Assembly (NCBI RefSeq): GCF_000463015.1
Contig: NC_022247.1
Coordinates: forward strand, 1,364,001-1,428,000
DNA length: 64,000 nucleotides
From: Variovorax paradoxus B4
Lineage (GTDB): Bacteria; Pseudomonadota; Gammaproteobacteria; Burkholderiales; Burkholderiaceae_C
Direction: 5' to 3'
In this document: positions 34,976 through 43,449 of the stretch, piece by piece
Layout of the letters: each line of letters opens with the position of its first letter
Position numbering within the stretch: position 1 is the stretch's first letter
Position numbers and translations under genes: made by a program
Notes under the pieces: generated by a model
Told to the model about the DNA's origin: nothing
Databases searched by the model: none
What the model saw: only the letters and a program-made list of their open reading frames with translations

Positions 34976-36096
34976 GCACCGTGCTGTTCCCGCCTTGCCC
35001 GCTCTCCCGCTCGCGGGAGAGGGCTGGGGTGAGGGTGCCCCCCCGCATCCCTCACGAGCACCCTCATCCCCCGCCTTCTCCCGCCAGCGGGAGAAGGAGC
35101 CCATACCCGATGCCCACGATGACCACCGTCGCCCCACTCATCGAAGTCCGCGGACTCAAGAAATATTTCGGCGCCGCCGATCGCCCGGTGCGCGCGGTCG
35201 ACGACGTCTCGTTTGCCATCCAGCCCGGCGAAACGCTGGGCCTGGTCGGCGAATCGGGCTCGGGCAAGAGCACCATCGGCCGCACCGTGCTGCGCCTGGT
35301 CGAACGCACCGAGGGCCAGGTGCTCTACCGCGGCGACGACATCGGCGCGCTGTCGGGCGAACGCATGCGCCGGCTGCGCAGCAAGCTGCAGATCATTTTT
35401 CAGGACCCGTATGCGAGCCTGAATCCGAAGATGCGCATCAGCGCCATCCTCGGCGAGGCGCTCTCCACGCACGGCCTGCACAAGGGCGCGGCGGCGCGCG
35501 ACAAGCGCATTGCCGAGCTGCTCGAAACCGTGGGCCTGCGCGCCGAGCATGCGAGCCGCTTTCCGCACGAGTTCTCGGGCGGGCAGCGCCAGCGCATCGG
35601 CGTGGCGCGCGCGCTCGCGGTCGAGCCCGAGTTCATCGTGGCCGACGAGCCGCTGTCGGCGCTCGACGTGTCGATCCAGTCGCAGGTCATCAACTTGCTG
35701 GCCGACCTGCGCGAGCGGCTCGGCCTCACCATGCTCTTCATCTCGCACGACCTCGACGTGGTCGAGTACCTGTGCGACCGCGTGGTGGTGCTGTACCTCG
35801 GCAAGGTGATGGAGGTGGCCACCACCGACGAGCTGTTCGCACGGCCTTCGCATCCCTACACGCAGGCGCTGCTGGCCGCGAGCCCGAAGCCCGATCCCAC
35901 GCTCGCCACCGAGCGCATCGCGCTCAAGGGCGACATCCCGAGCCCGATCTCGCCGCCTTCGGGCTGCGTGTTCCGCACCCGCTGTCCGCACGCCATCGAG
36001 GCCTGCGCGCAGACTGTGCCGCCGCTCGACGAAATATCTACTGGACACTACAGCGCCTGCATCCGAAAAGAGTTGCTCTCCAACATTGCCGCATGA
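34972..36096 (+). CDS. Dpp-type ABC transporter ATPase (DppF-like), 5' end carrying a REP-like insertion
   Basis: The second ATPase subunit: Walker [14 protein letters not shown], signature [15 protein letters not shown], Walker [15 protein letters not shown]-loop FISHDLDVV, and the C-terminal [14 protein letters not shown] and [15 protein letters not shown]. The frame starts at 34972 with ATGA overlap to dppD, but residues about 12-46 are encoded by a REP-like inverted pair (Ser/Arg/Pro/His-rich, unlike any ATPase). Translation may instead begin at 35110 or 35119, where AGAAGGAG from the element's right edge supplies a Shine-Dalgarno; that gives about 328 residues, the family norm. Confidence 0.92.
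35002..35097. repeat. REP/BIME-like inverted pair inside the 5' end of dppF
   Basis: Hairpin 1 is CTCTCCCGC-TC-GCGGGAGAG (35002-35021); hairpin 2 is CCTTCTCCCGC-CA-GCGGGAGAAGG (35074-35097). Between them GGGGTGAGGGTG and CACCCTCATCCCC are near-inverted, so the two units face each other. Two REP-like units head to head in a protein-coding start region. Confidence 0.8.
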
Positions 36097-37409
36097 CCAT
36101 GACCGACACCACCGCCACCGCTGACAAGGACTTCAACGACCCGCTGCTGGGCACCAGCTTCAAGGGCTACCCCCGCACCCAGCCGCCGCGCCGCCGCAGC
36201 GAAGTCGGCGCCGCGGGATGGAACGTGCTGGCAGGCGACCTGCCGCTGCCGCTGGCCGTGCTCAAGCGCGAGGCGCTCGAGCACAACCTGGCCTGGATGC
36301 AGTCGCGCGTGCGCGAGTGGGGCATCGACCTGGCGCCGCACGGCAAGACCACCATGTCGCCGCAGCTCTTCCAGCGCCAGCTCGATGCCGGCGCCTGGGG
36401 GCTGACCTTCGCCACCGTCACACAGCTTGGCGTGGGCGTGGCGGCCGGCGCGCGCCGCACGCTGATCGCCAACCAGGTGGTGAGCGACGAAGACCTGGCC
36501 GGCATCCAGCTGCTGCTGCAGGCGCACGCGGATCTGCGCGTGGTGTTCCTGGTCGATTCGCTGGCGCAGCTCGCATTGATCGAGGACTGGTCGAAGCGCC
36601 ATCCCGAGAGCGTGCCCTTCGAGGTGATGCTGGAGATCGGCGTCGAGGGCGCGCGTACCGGCTGCCGCACGCATGAGGAAGCCGTGGCGCTTGCCACGCG
36701 GCTGCGTGCCAGCGATGCGGTCAAGCTCGTCGGCATCGAAACCTACGAAGGGCAGGGCGCCACGGGTTCCAGCGAGCCCGACACGGCCTACGCCAACACG
36801 CTGATGGACCGCGTGGAAGCCATCGCGCGCCATTGCGACACGCAGCAGCTGTTCGAAACCGACGAGGTGCTGGTTTCGGCCGGCGGCTCGGCCATCTTCG
36901 ATCTCGTGGCCGGGCGCCTGAAGCCCGCGCTGGGTTCGCCGGTGCGCGGCTTGCTGCGCTCGGGCTGCTACGTGACGCACGACCACGGCTTCTACAAGCG
37001 CATGGTGAGTGCGGTGGACGAGCGCCTGGGCTGCGGTTGCGGCGAGAGCCTGCGCCCTGCGATGGAAGTGTGGGCCACGGTGCAGTCGCGGCCCGAGCCG
37101 GGCCTGGCCATTCTTGCCGTGGGCAAGCGCGACATCTCCTTCGACCTTTCGATGCCGGTGCCGATCGCGCGCGCCGCACGCGGCATGCTCGAAGCGCAAG
37201 CCGTGCCCGCCGGCTGGAAGATCACCGCGCTCAACGACCAGCACGCCTACCTGCGCTGGGACGCCGCCGAAGAAGTGCAGGCTCCCGTGGTCGGCGACCG
37301 CGTCGGCCTCGGCATCTCGCACCCCTGCACCACCTTCGACAAATGGCACTGGATGCCGGTGGTCGAAGAGAACTACCGCGTGAGCGACGCCGTCGCCATG
37401 CATTTCTGA
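36093..37409 (+). CDS. D-threonine aldolase / D-serine dehydratase-like PLP enzyme
   Basis: A 438-residue alanine-racemase-fold (type III) PLP enzyme. The PLP lysine is in LAPHGKTTMSPQL at about residue 84. The C-terminal metal-site motif GISHPCTTFDKWHWMPVV has the His and Cys that bind the divalent metal in D-threonine aldolases and D-serine dehydratases. The annotation D-amino-acid deaminase is also possible. It acts on D-configured hydroxy amino acids or related compounds. Start at 36093 overlaps the transporter ATPase stop (ATGA), so it is transcribed with the transporter. Confidence 0.85.
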   Translation: MTMTDTTATADKDFNDPLLGTSFKGYPRTQPPRRRSEVGAAGWNVLAGDLPLPLAVLKREALEHNLAWMQSRVREWGIDLAPHGKTTMSPQLFQRQLDAGAWGLTFATVTQLGVGVAAGARRTLIANQVVSDEDLAGIQLLLQAHADLRVVFLVDSLAQLALIEDWSKRHPESVPFEVMLEIGVEGARTGCRTHEEAVALATRLRASDAVKLVGIETYEGQGATGSSEPDTAYANTLMDRVEAIARHCDTQQLFETDEVLVSAGGSAIFDLVAGRLKPALGSPVRGLLRSGCYVTHDHGFYKRMVSAVDERLGCGCGESLRPAMEVWATVQSRPEPGLAILAVGKRDISFDLSMPVPIARAARGMLEAQAVPAGWKITALNDQHAYLRWDAAEEVQAPVVGDRVGLGISHPCTTFDKWHWMPVVEENYRVSDAVAMHF

Positions 37410-37419
37410 ACCCGCTGCG

Positions 37420-38331
37420 ATGACCCCCTCCCTGCTTCAGAAGATCGCGCAGATCCGCAGCAGCGCGCCCGCCACGCGGCGCGCGATTCTCGACCTGATC
37501 CTCGAAGACCCCGACCGCGCGCTCGAAGAGAGTTTCGAGCAGCTGGCCGAGCGCTCGCGCAGCTCTGTGCCCACCATCATGCGCACCTGCCGCGACCTCG
37601 GCTTTGCGGGCTTGCGCGAATTCAAGCTCGCGCTCGCGCAGGAGCTGGCGCTCGGCGGCTCGCCGCTGCACCGGCGCGTGAACATCGAGGATGCAGCCGA
37701 CGAAGTCGTCAGCAAGATCGCGCGCAGCGCAGCAGCCTCGGTGTCGGGCGTGCGCGGGCAGCTCGACATGCAGGTGCTGGAAGGGGCGGTGGCCGCCATC
37801 GCGGCCGCGCCGCACGTCGACCTGTACGGCGCGGGCGCCACGTCGTGGTTCATGGCCAACGATCTGCAGGCACGCCTCTTCAGGCTCGGCCTCTCGGCCA
37901 ATGCCTGGGCCGACTACCACCTGCAACAGGTGGCGGGTGCGGCGCAGCGTCCGGGCGGCGTGGTCATTGCCATCTCGCACGTGGGCGGCATGCCTTCGCT
38001 GCTCGATGCGGTGGACATCGCGCGCGGACAGGGCGCCAAGGTGGTCGCGCTCACGCGGCCCGGCACGGCCCTGGCGGCCAAGGCCGACTTCCTGCTGGGC
38101 CTCTCGGTACCCGACGATGCCGTGATGCACGTGGGCATCGATGCCTACCTGACACACCTCACCGCCATCGAGATCCTCACGGTGCTGGTGGCGCAACGCC
38201 GCGGCGAGCCCGCAGTGCAGCGCCTGCAGCGCGCACGCGAGGCCTTCCAGCGCCACGGCATCGACGCCACCACGCATCCGCTGCAAAGCTGGGACGGCGG
38301 CGGCATCAACACCGGAGGCCGCGCATCGTGA
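37420..38331 (+). CDS. MurR/RpiR family transcriptional regulator
   Basis: A 303-residue regulator with an N-terminal HTH_6 domain (SSAPATRRAILDLILEDPDR, SFEQLAERSRSSVPTIMRTC, FAGLREFKLALAQEL) and a C-terminal SIS sugar-isomerase domain from about 125 (VDLYGAGATSWFMANDLQAR, VIAISHVGGMPSLLDAV, VVALTRPGTALAAKADFLLG). SIS domains bind phosphosugars, but several RpiR proteins serve amino-acid genes. It is embedded in the operon it probably controls; the GAAA-N5-TTTC boxes upstream of the first gene are candidate targets. Confidence 0.92.
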   Translation: MTPSLLQKIAQIRSSAPATRRAILDLILEDPDRALEESFEQLAERSRSSVPTIMRTCRDLGFAGLREFKLALAQELALGGSPLHRRVNIEDAADEVVSKIARSAAASVSGVRGQLDMQVLEGAVAAIAAAPHVDLYGAGATSWFMANDLQARLFRLGLSANAWADYHLQQVAGAAQRPGGVVIAISHVGGMPSLLDAVDIARGQGAKVVALTRPGTALAAKADFLLGLSVPDDAVMHVGIDAYLTHLTAIEILTVLVAQRRGEPAVQRLQRAREAFQRHGIDATTHPLQSWDGGGINTGGRAS

Positions 38332-39797
38332 GCGATCGATCGAGAGCCATATTGCTCGAGGCCGGACTGGTGGTCGACGGCTCGGGCGGTCCTTCGTGGC
38401 CCGGGGACGTGCTGCTGCAGGGCGACCGCATCCTCGCGCTCGGAGAAGGCCTGCGCGAGCGGCTTCCCGAAGGCCTTGCGCTCGCCGGCATCGAGATCGT
38501 CGACTGCCGCACGAAGGTGATTGCACCCGGCTTCATCGATGCGCACACGCACGACGATGCCATCGTGCTGCGCGACCCGCTGTGCCTGCCGAAGGTGTCG
38601 CAGGGCATCACCACCGTGGTGACGGGAAACTGCGGGATTTCGCTCGCGCCGTACCGCACGCCGCAGTCCAAGCCGCCGCTCACGCTGCTGGGCAGCGAAT
38701 CGTTCAAGCACGCGACCATGGCCGAGTACCGCGCGGCCGTCGATGCGGCGCAGCCCGCGCTCAACGTGGCGGCACTGGTGGGCCACACCACCTTGCGCTT
38801 CGCGGCCATGGAAGCGCTCGACCGGGCCGCGAGCGGCGACGAGTTGGCGCGCATGGAGGCGCTGCTCGAGGGCTGCATGGCCGAAGGCGCACATGGGCTG
38901 TCTTCGGGGCTGTTCTACGAAGAAGCGTTTGCTGCACCGGCCGAAGAAGTGACCGCGCTCGCGCGCGTCGTGGCAAGGCATGGCGGCGTCTACGCGACGC
39001 ATCTGCGCAGCGAGATGCAGCAGATCATCGAGGCGCTGCACGAAGCGGGCGACACCGCTTTCAGCGCCGGCGTGCCGCTGGTCATCTCGCACCACAAGTG
39101 CGCAGGCCCCGCCAACTGGGGCCGCACGAAAGAGACGCTGCCGTTGATCGAAGCGCTCGCGCAGCGGCAGAAGATCTCGATGGACGTGTACCCTTACGTG
39201 GCCGGTTCCACCGTGCTGCGCGAAGACCTGGTCGACGGCGTCATCGACGTGCTGCTGACCTGGTCCGACCCGCACCCCGAGATGACCGGCCGCCTGATCT
39301 CCGACATCGCGCGCGAGTGGGGCACCACCGAGCAGGAGGCCTGCCTGCGGCTGAAACCCGGCGGTGCCTGCTACTTCCAGATGCAGGAAGAAGACGTGGA
39401 GCGCGTCATCGCGCACCCGCTCACCATGATCGGCAGCGACGGCCTGCCGCACGACCGCCATCCGCATCCGCGCCTGTGGGGCGCGTTCCCGCGCGTGTTC
39501 GCGCGCTACTGGCGCGAGCGCCGCCTGTTCACGCTCGAGCAGGCCGTGCACAAGATGAGCGGCATGACCGCACGCAACCTGCGCATTGCCGACCGCGGCC
39601 TGCTGCGCACGGGCGCCATGGCCGACGTGGTGGTGTTCGACCCCGAGACCATCGCCGACACTGCCACCTACGACAAGCCGCACGGCGTGAGCCTGGGGGT
39701 GGAGCGGGTGTTCGTGAACGGTGTGCTGGCGTATCGCGGCGGCGCTGAAGCGAAGGTGCTCGCGCGCGCGGGGCGGATGCTGACTCGCGGTGGTTAG
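38328..39797 (+). CDS. D-aminoacylase / N-acyl-D-amino-acid deacylase
   Basis: A 489-residue amidohydrolase that removes acyl groups from N-acyl-D-amino acids. Landmarks are VIAPGFIDAHTHDDAIVL (first metal His pair), TTVVTGNCGISLAPYRTP with the Cys ligand characteristic of D-aminoacylases, THLRSE, VISHHKCAGPANWGRT (metal His) and MIGSDGLPHDRHPHPRLWG (Asp), then KMSGMTARNLRIADRGLL near the end. The start is GTG at 38328, overlapping the regulator stop (GTGA). Last gene of the transporter operon. Confidence 0.93.
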   Translation: MSDRSRAILLEAGLVVDGSGGPSWPGDVLLQGDRILALGEGLRERLPEGLALAGIEIVDCRTKVIAPGFIDAHTHDDAIVLRDPLCLPKVSQGITTVVTGNCGISLAPYRTPQSKPPLTLLGSESFKHATMAEYRAAVDAAQPALNVAALVGHTTLRFAAMEALDRAASGDELARMEALLEGCMAEGAHGLSSGLFYEEAFAAPAEEVTALARVVARHGGVYATHLRSEMQQIIEALHEAGDTAFSAGVPLVISHHKCAGPANWGRTKETLPLIEALAQRQKISMDVYPYVAGSTVLREDLVDGVIDVLLTWSDPHPEMTGRLISDIAREWGTTEQEACLRLKPGGACYFQMQEEDVERVIAHPLTMIGSDGLPHDRHPHPRLWGAFPRVFARYWRERRLFTLEQAVHKMSGMTARNLRIADRGLLRTGAMADVVVFDPETIADTATYDKPHGVSLGVERVFVNGVLAYRGGAEAKVLARAGRMLTRGG

Positions 39798-39826
39798 GCT
39801 GAACACCATGCGTTCGGGTCGCTTGT

Positions 39827-40082
39827 GTTCAGGGCGCGTGCGCAGGCCACCGGGTACTCCCCTCCGCGAATGTCCCCCGCCTTCGGCTCCTCCTAGATTT
39901 CGCTGCGGGGAGTACCCGATGCCCCGTGCACAGGGGCGCGGCTGTTGATCCTGCGATGAACGACCGCTGCGCATAACGCTCACGTCGATGGGGTGCCTTG
40001 CGCAGCGAAATCAAGGAGGAGGCCGAAGGCCGGGGGACATTCGCTTCGCCGCGTACCCCGTCGGCGGGAGCGCGCCCTGAAC
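39827..40082. mobile_element. 256-base element with 12-base perfect terminal inverted repeats
   Basis: Ends are GTTCAGGGCGCG (39827-39838) and CGCGCCCTGAAC (40071-40082). The left (to about 39930) and right (from about 39986) arms are imperfect inverted copies sharing GCGAATGTCCCCC, CCTTCGG and GATTTCGCTGCG. No protein is encoded. CAGGCCACCGGGTACTCCC (39843-39861) and the following TCCGCGAATGTCCCC recur at 57506-57540. I call it MITE-like; a large REP-type structure is the alternative. Confidence 0.65.
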
Positions 40083-40137
40083 AGAGCCGCACCCCACCCC
40101 CGAACGACGCGGACCTGGAGAAGTTTCTGGGGACCGC

Positions 40138-40278
40138 TTAAATCGGATGGTGCCGCGGCGTCGTCCGGACTGTCCTCCAGCGCAGCTCGGTGAAGGCTTC
40201 GACACCCGCCCTGCCACCGAATCGCCCATAGCCCGATGACTTGACGCCGCCGAAGGGCATCTGCGCCTCGTCGTGCAC
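40138..40278 (-). pseudogene. C-terminal remnant of an aldehyde dehydrogenase
   Basis: The minus strand encodes VHDEAQMPFGGVKSSGYGRF, then GGRAGVEAFTELRWRTVRTT and PRHHPI followed by TAA at 40138. This is the well-conserved C-terminal end of salicylaldehyde/vanillin-type NAD-dependent aldehyde dehydrogenases. Only about 46 residues remain of some 480, and the reading before VHDEAQ does not continue the family. The gene has been truncated, perhaps by the events that placed the neighbouring element. Confidence 0.7.
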
Positions 40279-40519
40279 TGGCCGCACACCGCGCACTGCT
40301 TGCAGAGTTGCCATGAATGCTTAAGCAGCGGTTGTGTCGAAGCGGGCATCAAACTTAAATCTTCCTGGTTAACGAGCTTCGCGGCGGGCGGTGCCTGTTC
40401 AAAAAAAAGATGCCGCAAGGCTCGCGCAGCCTCGAGAGCGACGCTTCCCGCTGGTATCTTCGTGCGCGCAATTCAGCTTCATGCCACCACGCCCGTTGTC
40501 GACGCATTGGGTGCTTCAC
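40279..40519. other. Intergenic region after the remnant
   Basis: No gene is recognised. An A8 run around 40401-40408 and the short palindrome GCTTAAGC are the only marked features. The promoter of the following membrane protein is probably here but cannot be placed. Confidence 0.3.
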
Positions 40520-41245
40520 ATGCCCCTTCGTCACTACCGAATCTTTCCGCGCTACGCGTTCTACTGTGTGCTGGCCGGCCTTGCCGCGATCTATGTCTTC
40601 TGCGCCATGGTGCTGGTGCCGGCAAAGATCTACATCCTTCCCTACCTCATCACACCGGACTTCGTTCGCTACAAGGGCGCCTTCTTCGTGCTGGTGCTGG
40701 CGATCCCGGCCGCAATCTACCTGATCGGCTGGAAGGGGAACGACTTCTTCGCGTGGTTGCGAACCCCGCAGGTGCTGATCCTGGGCGCGCACGGCCTGCA
40801 GCTCGGTGCGACGACCGTCGCCTTCGCCGACGTGACGCGGCTGCGCCATCGCCACAACCGCAACCACCTGCTGCTCACCACCCGCGACGGAAAGACGCTG
40901 CGGCTGCGGCTCGACCTGTGGGACGACGCGCATGCGCTGGTCGCCGAAGTGGAAGAGGCCGTGGGCGAGGTGCTGCGGCACGACGTCGAGCGACGCCTGC
41001 ATGCCGGCGACACCGTGCCCTTCGGTGCGCTGGCGCTGAGTGCGGACGGCCTGGTGCACAAGGGCCAGCTCATCGCGTGGTCGAGCATCGACACGATCCG
41101 CACCCAGTCCGACGCCGAAGCCATGGACGTCGACGAGCACCTGGTGATCGTCGCCAACGGCAGGACCCGCAAGATCGATCGCTCGAAGATCGACAACGAA
41201 CCGGTGCTGATGGTGTGCCTCATGCAGCGCCTTCCGTCGGCCTGA
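40520..41245 (+). CDS. Membrane protein with two PH-like repeats, function unknown
   Basis: A 241-residue protein with two N-terminal membrane helices (AFYCVLAGLAAIYVFCAMVLV and FFVLVLAIPAAIYLIGW). The soluble part contains two similar units: VLILGAHGLQLGATTVAFADVTRL and LALSADGLVHKGQLIAWSSIDTI, both of the pattern hydrophobic-G-L then I/F-x-W/A-x-x-I/V seen in bacterial PH-like (STM3941-type) proteins. Start uncertain: ATGs at 40481 and 40391 are also in frame, none with a strong ribosome-binding site. It precedes a smaller relative and may be its paralogue. No function is assigned. Confidence 0.65.
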   Translation: MPLRHYRIFPRYAFYCVLAGLAAIYVFCAMVLVPAKIYILPYLITPDFVRYKGAFFVLVLAIPAAIYLIGWKGNDFFAWLRTPQVLILGAHGLQLGATTVAFADVTRLRHRHNRNHLLLTTRDGKTLRLRLDLWDDAHALVAEVEEAVGEVLRHDVERRLHAGDTVPFGALALSADGLVHKGQLIAWSSIDTIRTQSDAEAMDVDEHLVIVANGRTRKIDRSKIDNEPVLMVCLMQRLPSA

Positions 41246-41299
41246 GCCTTCTCTTTTTTCCTTCATCTCCAATACACAGCGATACAGCGACTCAAAAAA

Positions 41300-41776
41300 A
41301 TGGAAATCTACAGCTCCGCCAGCCAGCAGGAAAAAACCCGCCAGGACCGCCCCGTCTTCTACTCCCGTACGCGACTGATCGCCGGTACCACCCTCTGGGT
41401 TGTGGTGGCGGTCGTGCTGACCGTGCTCTGCATCCGCGCGCAGGACAAGAACATCGGCATCCTCATTGCGGCGGGCTTCGGTCTGCTGGCCGCGTGGCTG
41501 GCCGTCAAGTGCATCCGCACGCTGGCCAACATCGGGACGCCCGCGTTCGTCATCGGCCACCAGGGCCTGACCTTCGAGAACGGCCTGCTGCTTCCATGGC
41601 ACAACATCGTCGAAAACACCTGGGTCAACCAGGACTACATGGGCATTCCCATCGGCAAGCAGATCCAGATCAAGACCGACCTGCCCAAGCCGAAGGCCCG
41701 CGTGCTGCGCCGCGCGACCGCACTGGAGATTTCGGGCGATGAGTACCTCGCCCTGTGCGACGCCTATGCGGCGTAA
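41300..41776 (+). CDS. STM3941-like small membrane protein
   Basis: A 158-residue protein with a short polar N-terminus, two helices (LIAGTTLWVVVAVVLTVLCI and NIGILIAAGFGLLAAWLAVK) and a C-terminal PH-like unit (AFVIGHQGLTFENGLLLPWH, NIVENTWVNQDYMGIPIGK). It looks like a one-unit version of the preceding protein, 54 bases upstream, and the two probably share a transcript. Function unknown. Confidence 0.7.
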   Translation: MEIYSSASQQEKTRQDRPVFYSRTRLIAGTTLWVVVAVVLTVLCIRAQDKNIGILIAAGFGLLAAWLAVKCIRTLANIGTPAFVIGHQGLTFENGLLLPWHNIVENTWVNQDYMGIPIGKQIQIKTDLPKPKARVLRRATALEISGDEYLALCDAYAA

Positions 41777-41879
41777 GAGGCAACCGGGCGTCTGAGCCCC
41801 CGGCCGCGCAAGACCCGGCGCCTGCTGGTAGGCTGGCGGGCCTCCATCCTCAGGACTCGCCTTCGCGAGTCCCCTGCGC

Positions 41880-42503
41880 ATGAATGCCTCTCACCGCCGG
41901 CCGGTTCCGTTGAACAAGGCCTACCGTCTCCTGAACCACGGACCCACCGTCCTCGTGAGCGCCGCGCACGACGGCCAGCGCAACATCATGGCTGCGGCCT
42001 GGGCGATGCCGCTGGACTTCGATCCGCCCAAGGTGGCGGTCGTGCTCGACAAGAGCACCTGGACGCGCGTGCTGCTCGAAGGCGCGGGCACCTTCGCGCT
42101 GCAGGTGCCCACGCGCGCGCAGCTCGACCTGACCGATGCGCTGGGCAACAGTTCGGGCCGAGAGATCGCGGAACGCGATGGGCACGACAAGTTCGCGGCC
42201 TATGGCCTCCAGACCTTCGCCGGTGTCGCAACCGACGCGCCGCTGCTGGAAGACTGCGCGGCCTGGCTCGAATGCCGCCTCTTGCCCGAGCCGCCGATCC
42301 AGCAGCGCTACGACCTGTTCCTGGGCGAGGTGATCGCGGCGCAGGCCGATGCGCGCGTGTTCGCCGAGGGGCGCTGGCACTTCGAGGGCCACGACGAACT
42401 GCGCACGCTGCACCATGTGGCGGGCGGGCATTTCATCGTCGATGGCGAGGCGGTCGATGCGCGGCCGCTGGCGCCCGTGCGCCCCCGGCTGTCTCCCGGG
42501 TGA
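41880..42503 (+). CDS. Flavin reductase-like (FMN-binding split barrel) protein
   Basis: A 207-residue member of the flavin reductase-like domain family. Landmarks: PVLVSAAHDGQRNIMAAAW-type region (here PTVLVSAAHDGQRNIMAAAW), MPLDFDPPKVAVVLDKSTWT, FALQVPTRAQLDLTDALGNS and the C-terminal HHVAGGHFIVDGEAVDARP. Such proteins bind FMN and use NAD(P)H; the partner or substrate is unknown here. It stands alone, converging with the deacetylase gene; GTTCCC-N8-GGGAAC (42507-42526) just after the stop could be a weak terminator. Confidence 0.85.
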   Translation: MNASHRRPVPLNKAYRLLNHGPTVLVSAAHDGQRNIMAAAWAMPLDFDPPKVAVVLDKSTWTRVLLEGAGTFALQVPTRAQLDLTDALGNSSGREIAERDGHDKFAAYGLQTFAGVATDAPLLEDCAAWLECRLLPEPPIQQRYDLFLGEVIAAQADARVFAEGRWHFEGHDELRTLHHVAGGHFIVDGEAVDARPLAPVRPRLSPG

Positions 42504-42576
42504 CCGGTTCCCCGGGGTCAGGGAACGGGCCCGCGCTTCGAGGGCGCCACGCGCATGCGCCATGGAGAAGCGGCGT

Positions 42577-43449
42577 CTACGCAGGGGCCAGTTCGCCGAT
42601 CCGCAAGAGCCGCGACAGCGGCGCGATGTCGACCTCGCCGAGGCGCGTCATCACGGGAAATACCAGGTCCCTCAGGGCGGCATACTCGCGCAGCCGCGCG
42701 ACGCCATGCGGGTCGCTCGGCAATATGCCGGCGGACGGATGGCACATCAGCACGTCACCGCTGCGGCTGGCGGCGATCCATGCGGACAGGCGCCGCCGGT
42801 AGTCGGGCGCGCTGCCCGCAAAGTCGTAGACGCCGAGCAGGCCGCGGCTCACCGGTATGCCGTGTTGCCGCGCCCGCGCGCGCAGGCTTGCGCCGCCCAG
42901 CGCGTGGATGACGCCGGCCTTGAAGCCGCCGGTCGCACCGCCCGGGATCGGCGCGGTGCAGCGCAGCCACGGGCGCGGCACCGGGTAGCGCCGTGCGATT
43001 TCCTCGACCAGCAGGTCCCGCACCACCGGCAACTGGTGCACGTGCCGGTGCCCGTCGACGAAGGCGGGCGCGCGTCCCATGGCGCCCTCGAAGCGGTCCA
43101 GCTGGTCGCGGATGTCCGAGCGCAGCGCGTCGGCGTCGACGCCTCGCATGCAGGTCCTCGCGATCAGGCCCGCCAGGCCGGGTTCGGCGCCATCGGCGAT
43201 CGCGGGCCGCGTGAGGTCCAGATGCAGGCCCACGTCCAGCCGGGCTGCATCGATGCGTCTCAGTGTGCACGCGCCGTCGAGCCAGGCGCTGCGGTGCACC
43301 ATGCCGCTGGTGGCGGAGATATTGCCCTGCTCGGCGAGATCGAAGACGGCCGAGTTGATGCCGATGCTCATGCCGAAATCGTCCGCGCAGACGCAGAGAT
43401 GGCGCGAAGCCGGAGGCGGCTGCACTCCGATCGTCTCAGTCATTGCCAT
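42577..43449 (-). CDS. ChbG/HpnK/NaxD-type carbohydrate deacetylase
   Basis: A 290-residue YdjC-superfamily deacetylase. The metal-binding CADDFGMSIGIN (first Asp pair), VGLHLDLTRP (His) and VDGHRHVHQLPVV (His) motifs are clear. In Francisella (NaxD) and Bordetella, enzymes of this family deacetylate polyprenyl-phosphate-linked N-acetylhexosamine before it is put on lipid A. It is the last gene of an operon with ArnC-like and ArnT-like enzymes, exactly that setting. The start at 43449 (or 43443) overlaps the transferase stop. Confidence 0.85.
   Translation of the reverse strand: MAMTETIGVQPPPASRHLCVCADDFGMSIGINSAVFDLAEQGNISATSGMVHRSAWLDGACTLRRIDAARLDVGLHLDLTRPAIADGAEPGLAGLIARTCMRGVDADALRSDIRDQLDRFEGAMGRAPAFVDGHRHVHQLPVVRDLLVEEIARRYPVPRPWLRCTAPIPGGATGGFKAGVIHALGGASLRARARQHGIPVSRGLLGVYDFAGSAPDYRRRLSAWIAASRSGDVLMCHPSAGILPSDPHGVARLREYAALRDLVFPVMTRLGEVDIAPLSRLLRIGELAPA

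Noticed and set aside
39798..40519. A hidden gene in the gap after the D-aminoacylase
   Set aside because: Frames here are short and overlap the terminal-repeat element or the aldehyde dehydrogenase remnant; none has a start site plus family resemblance.
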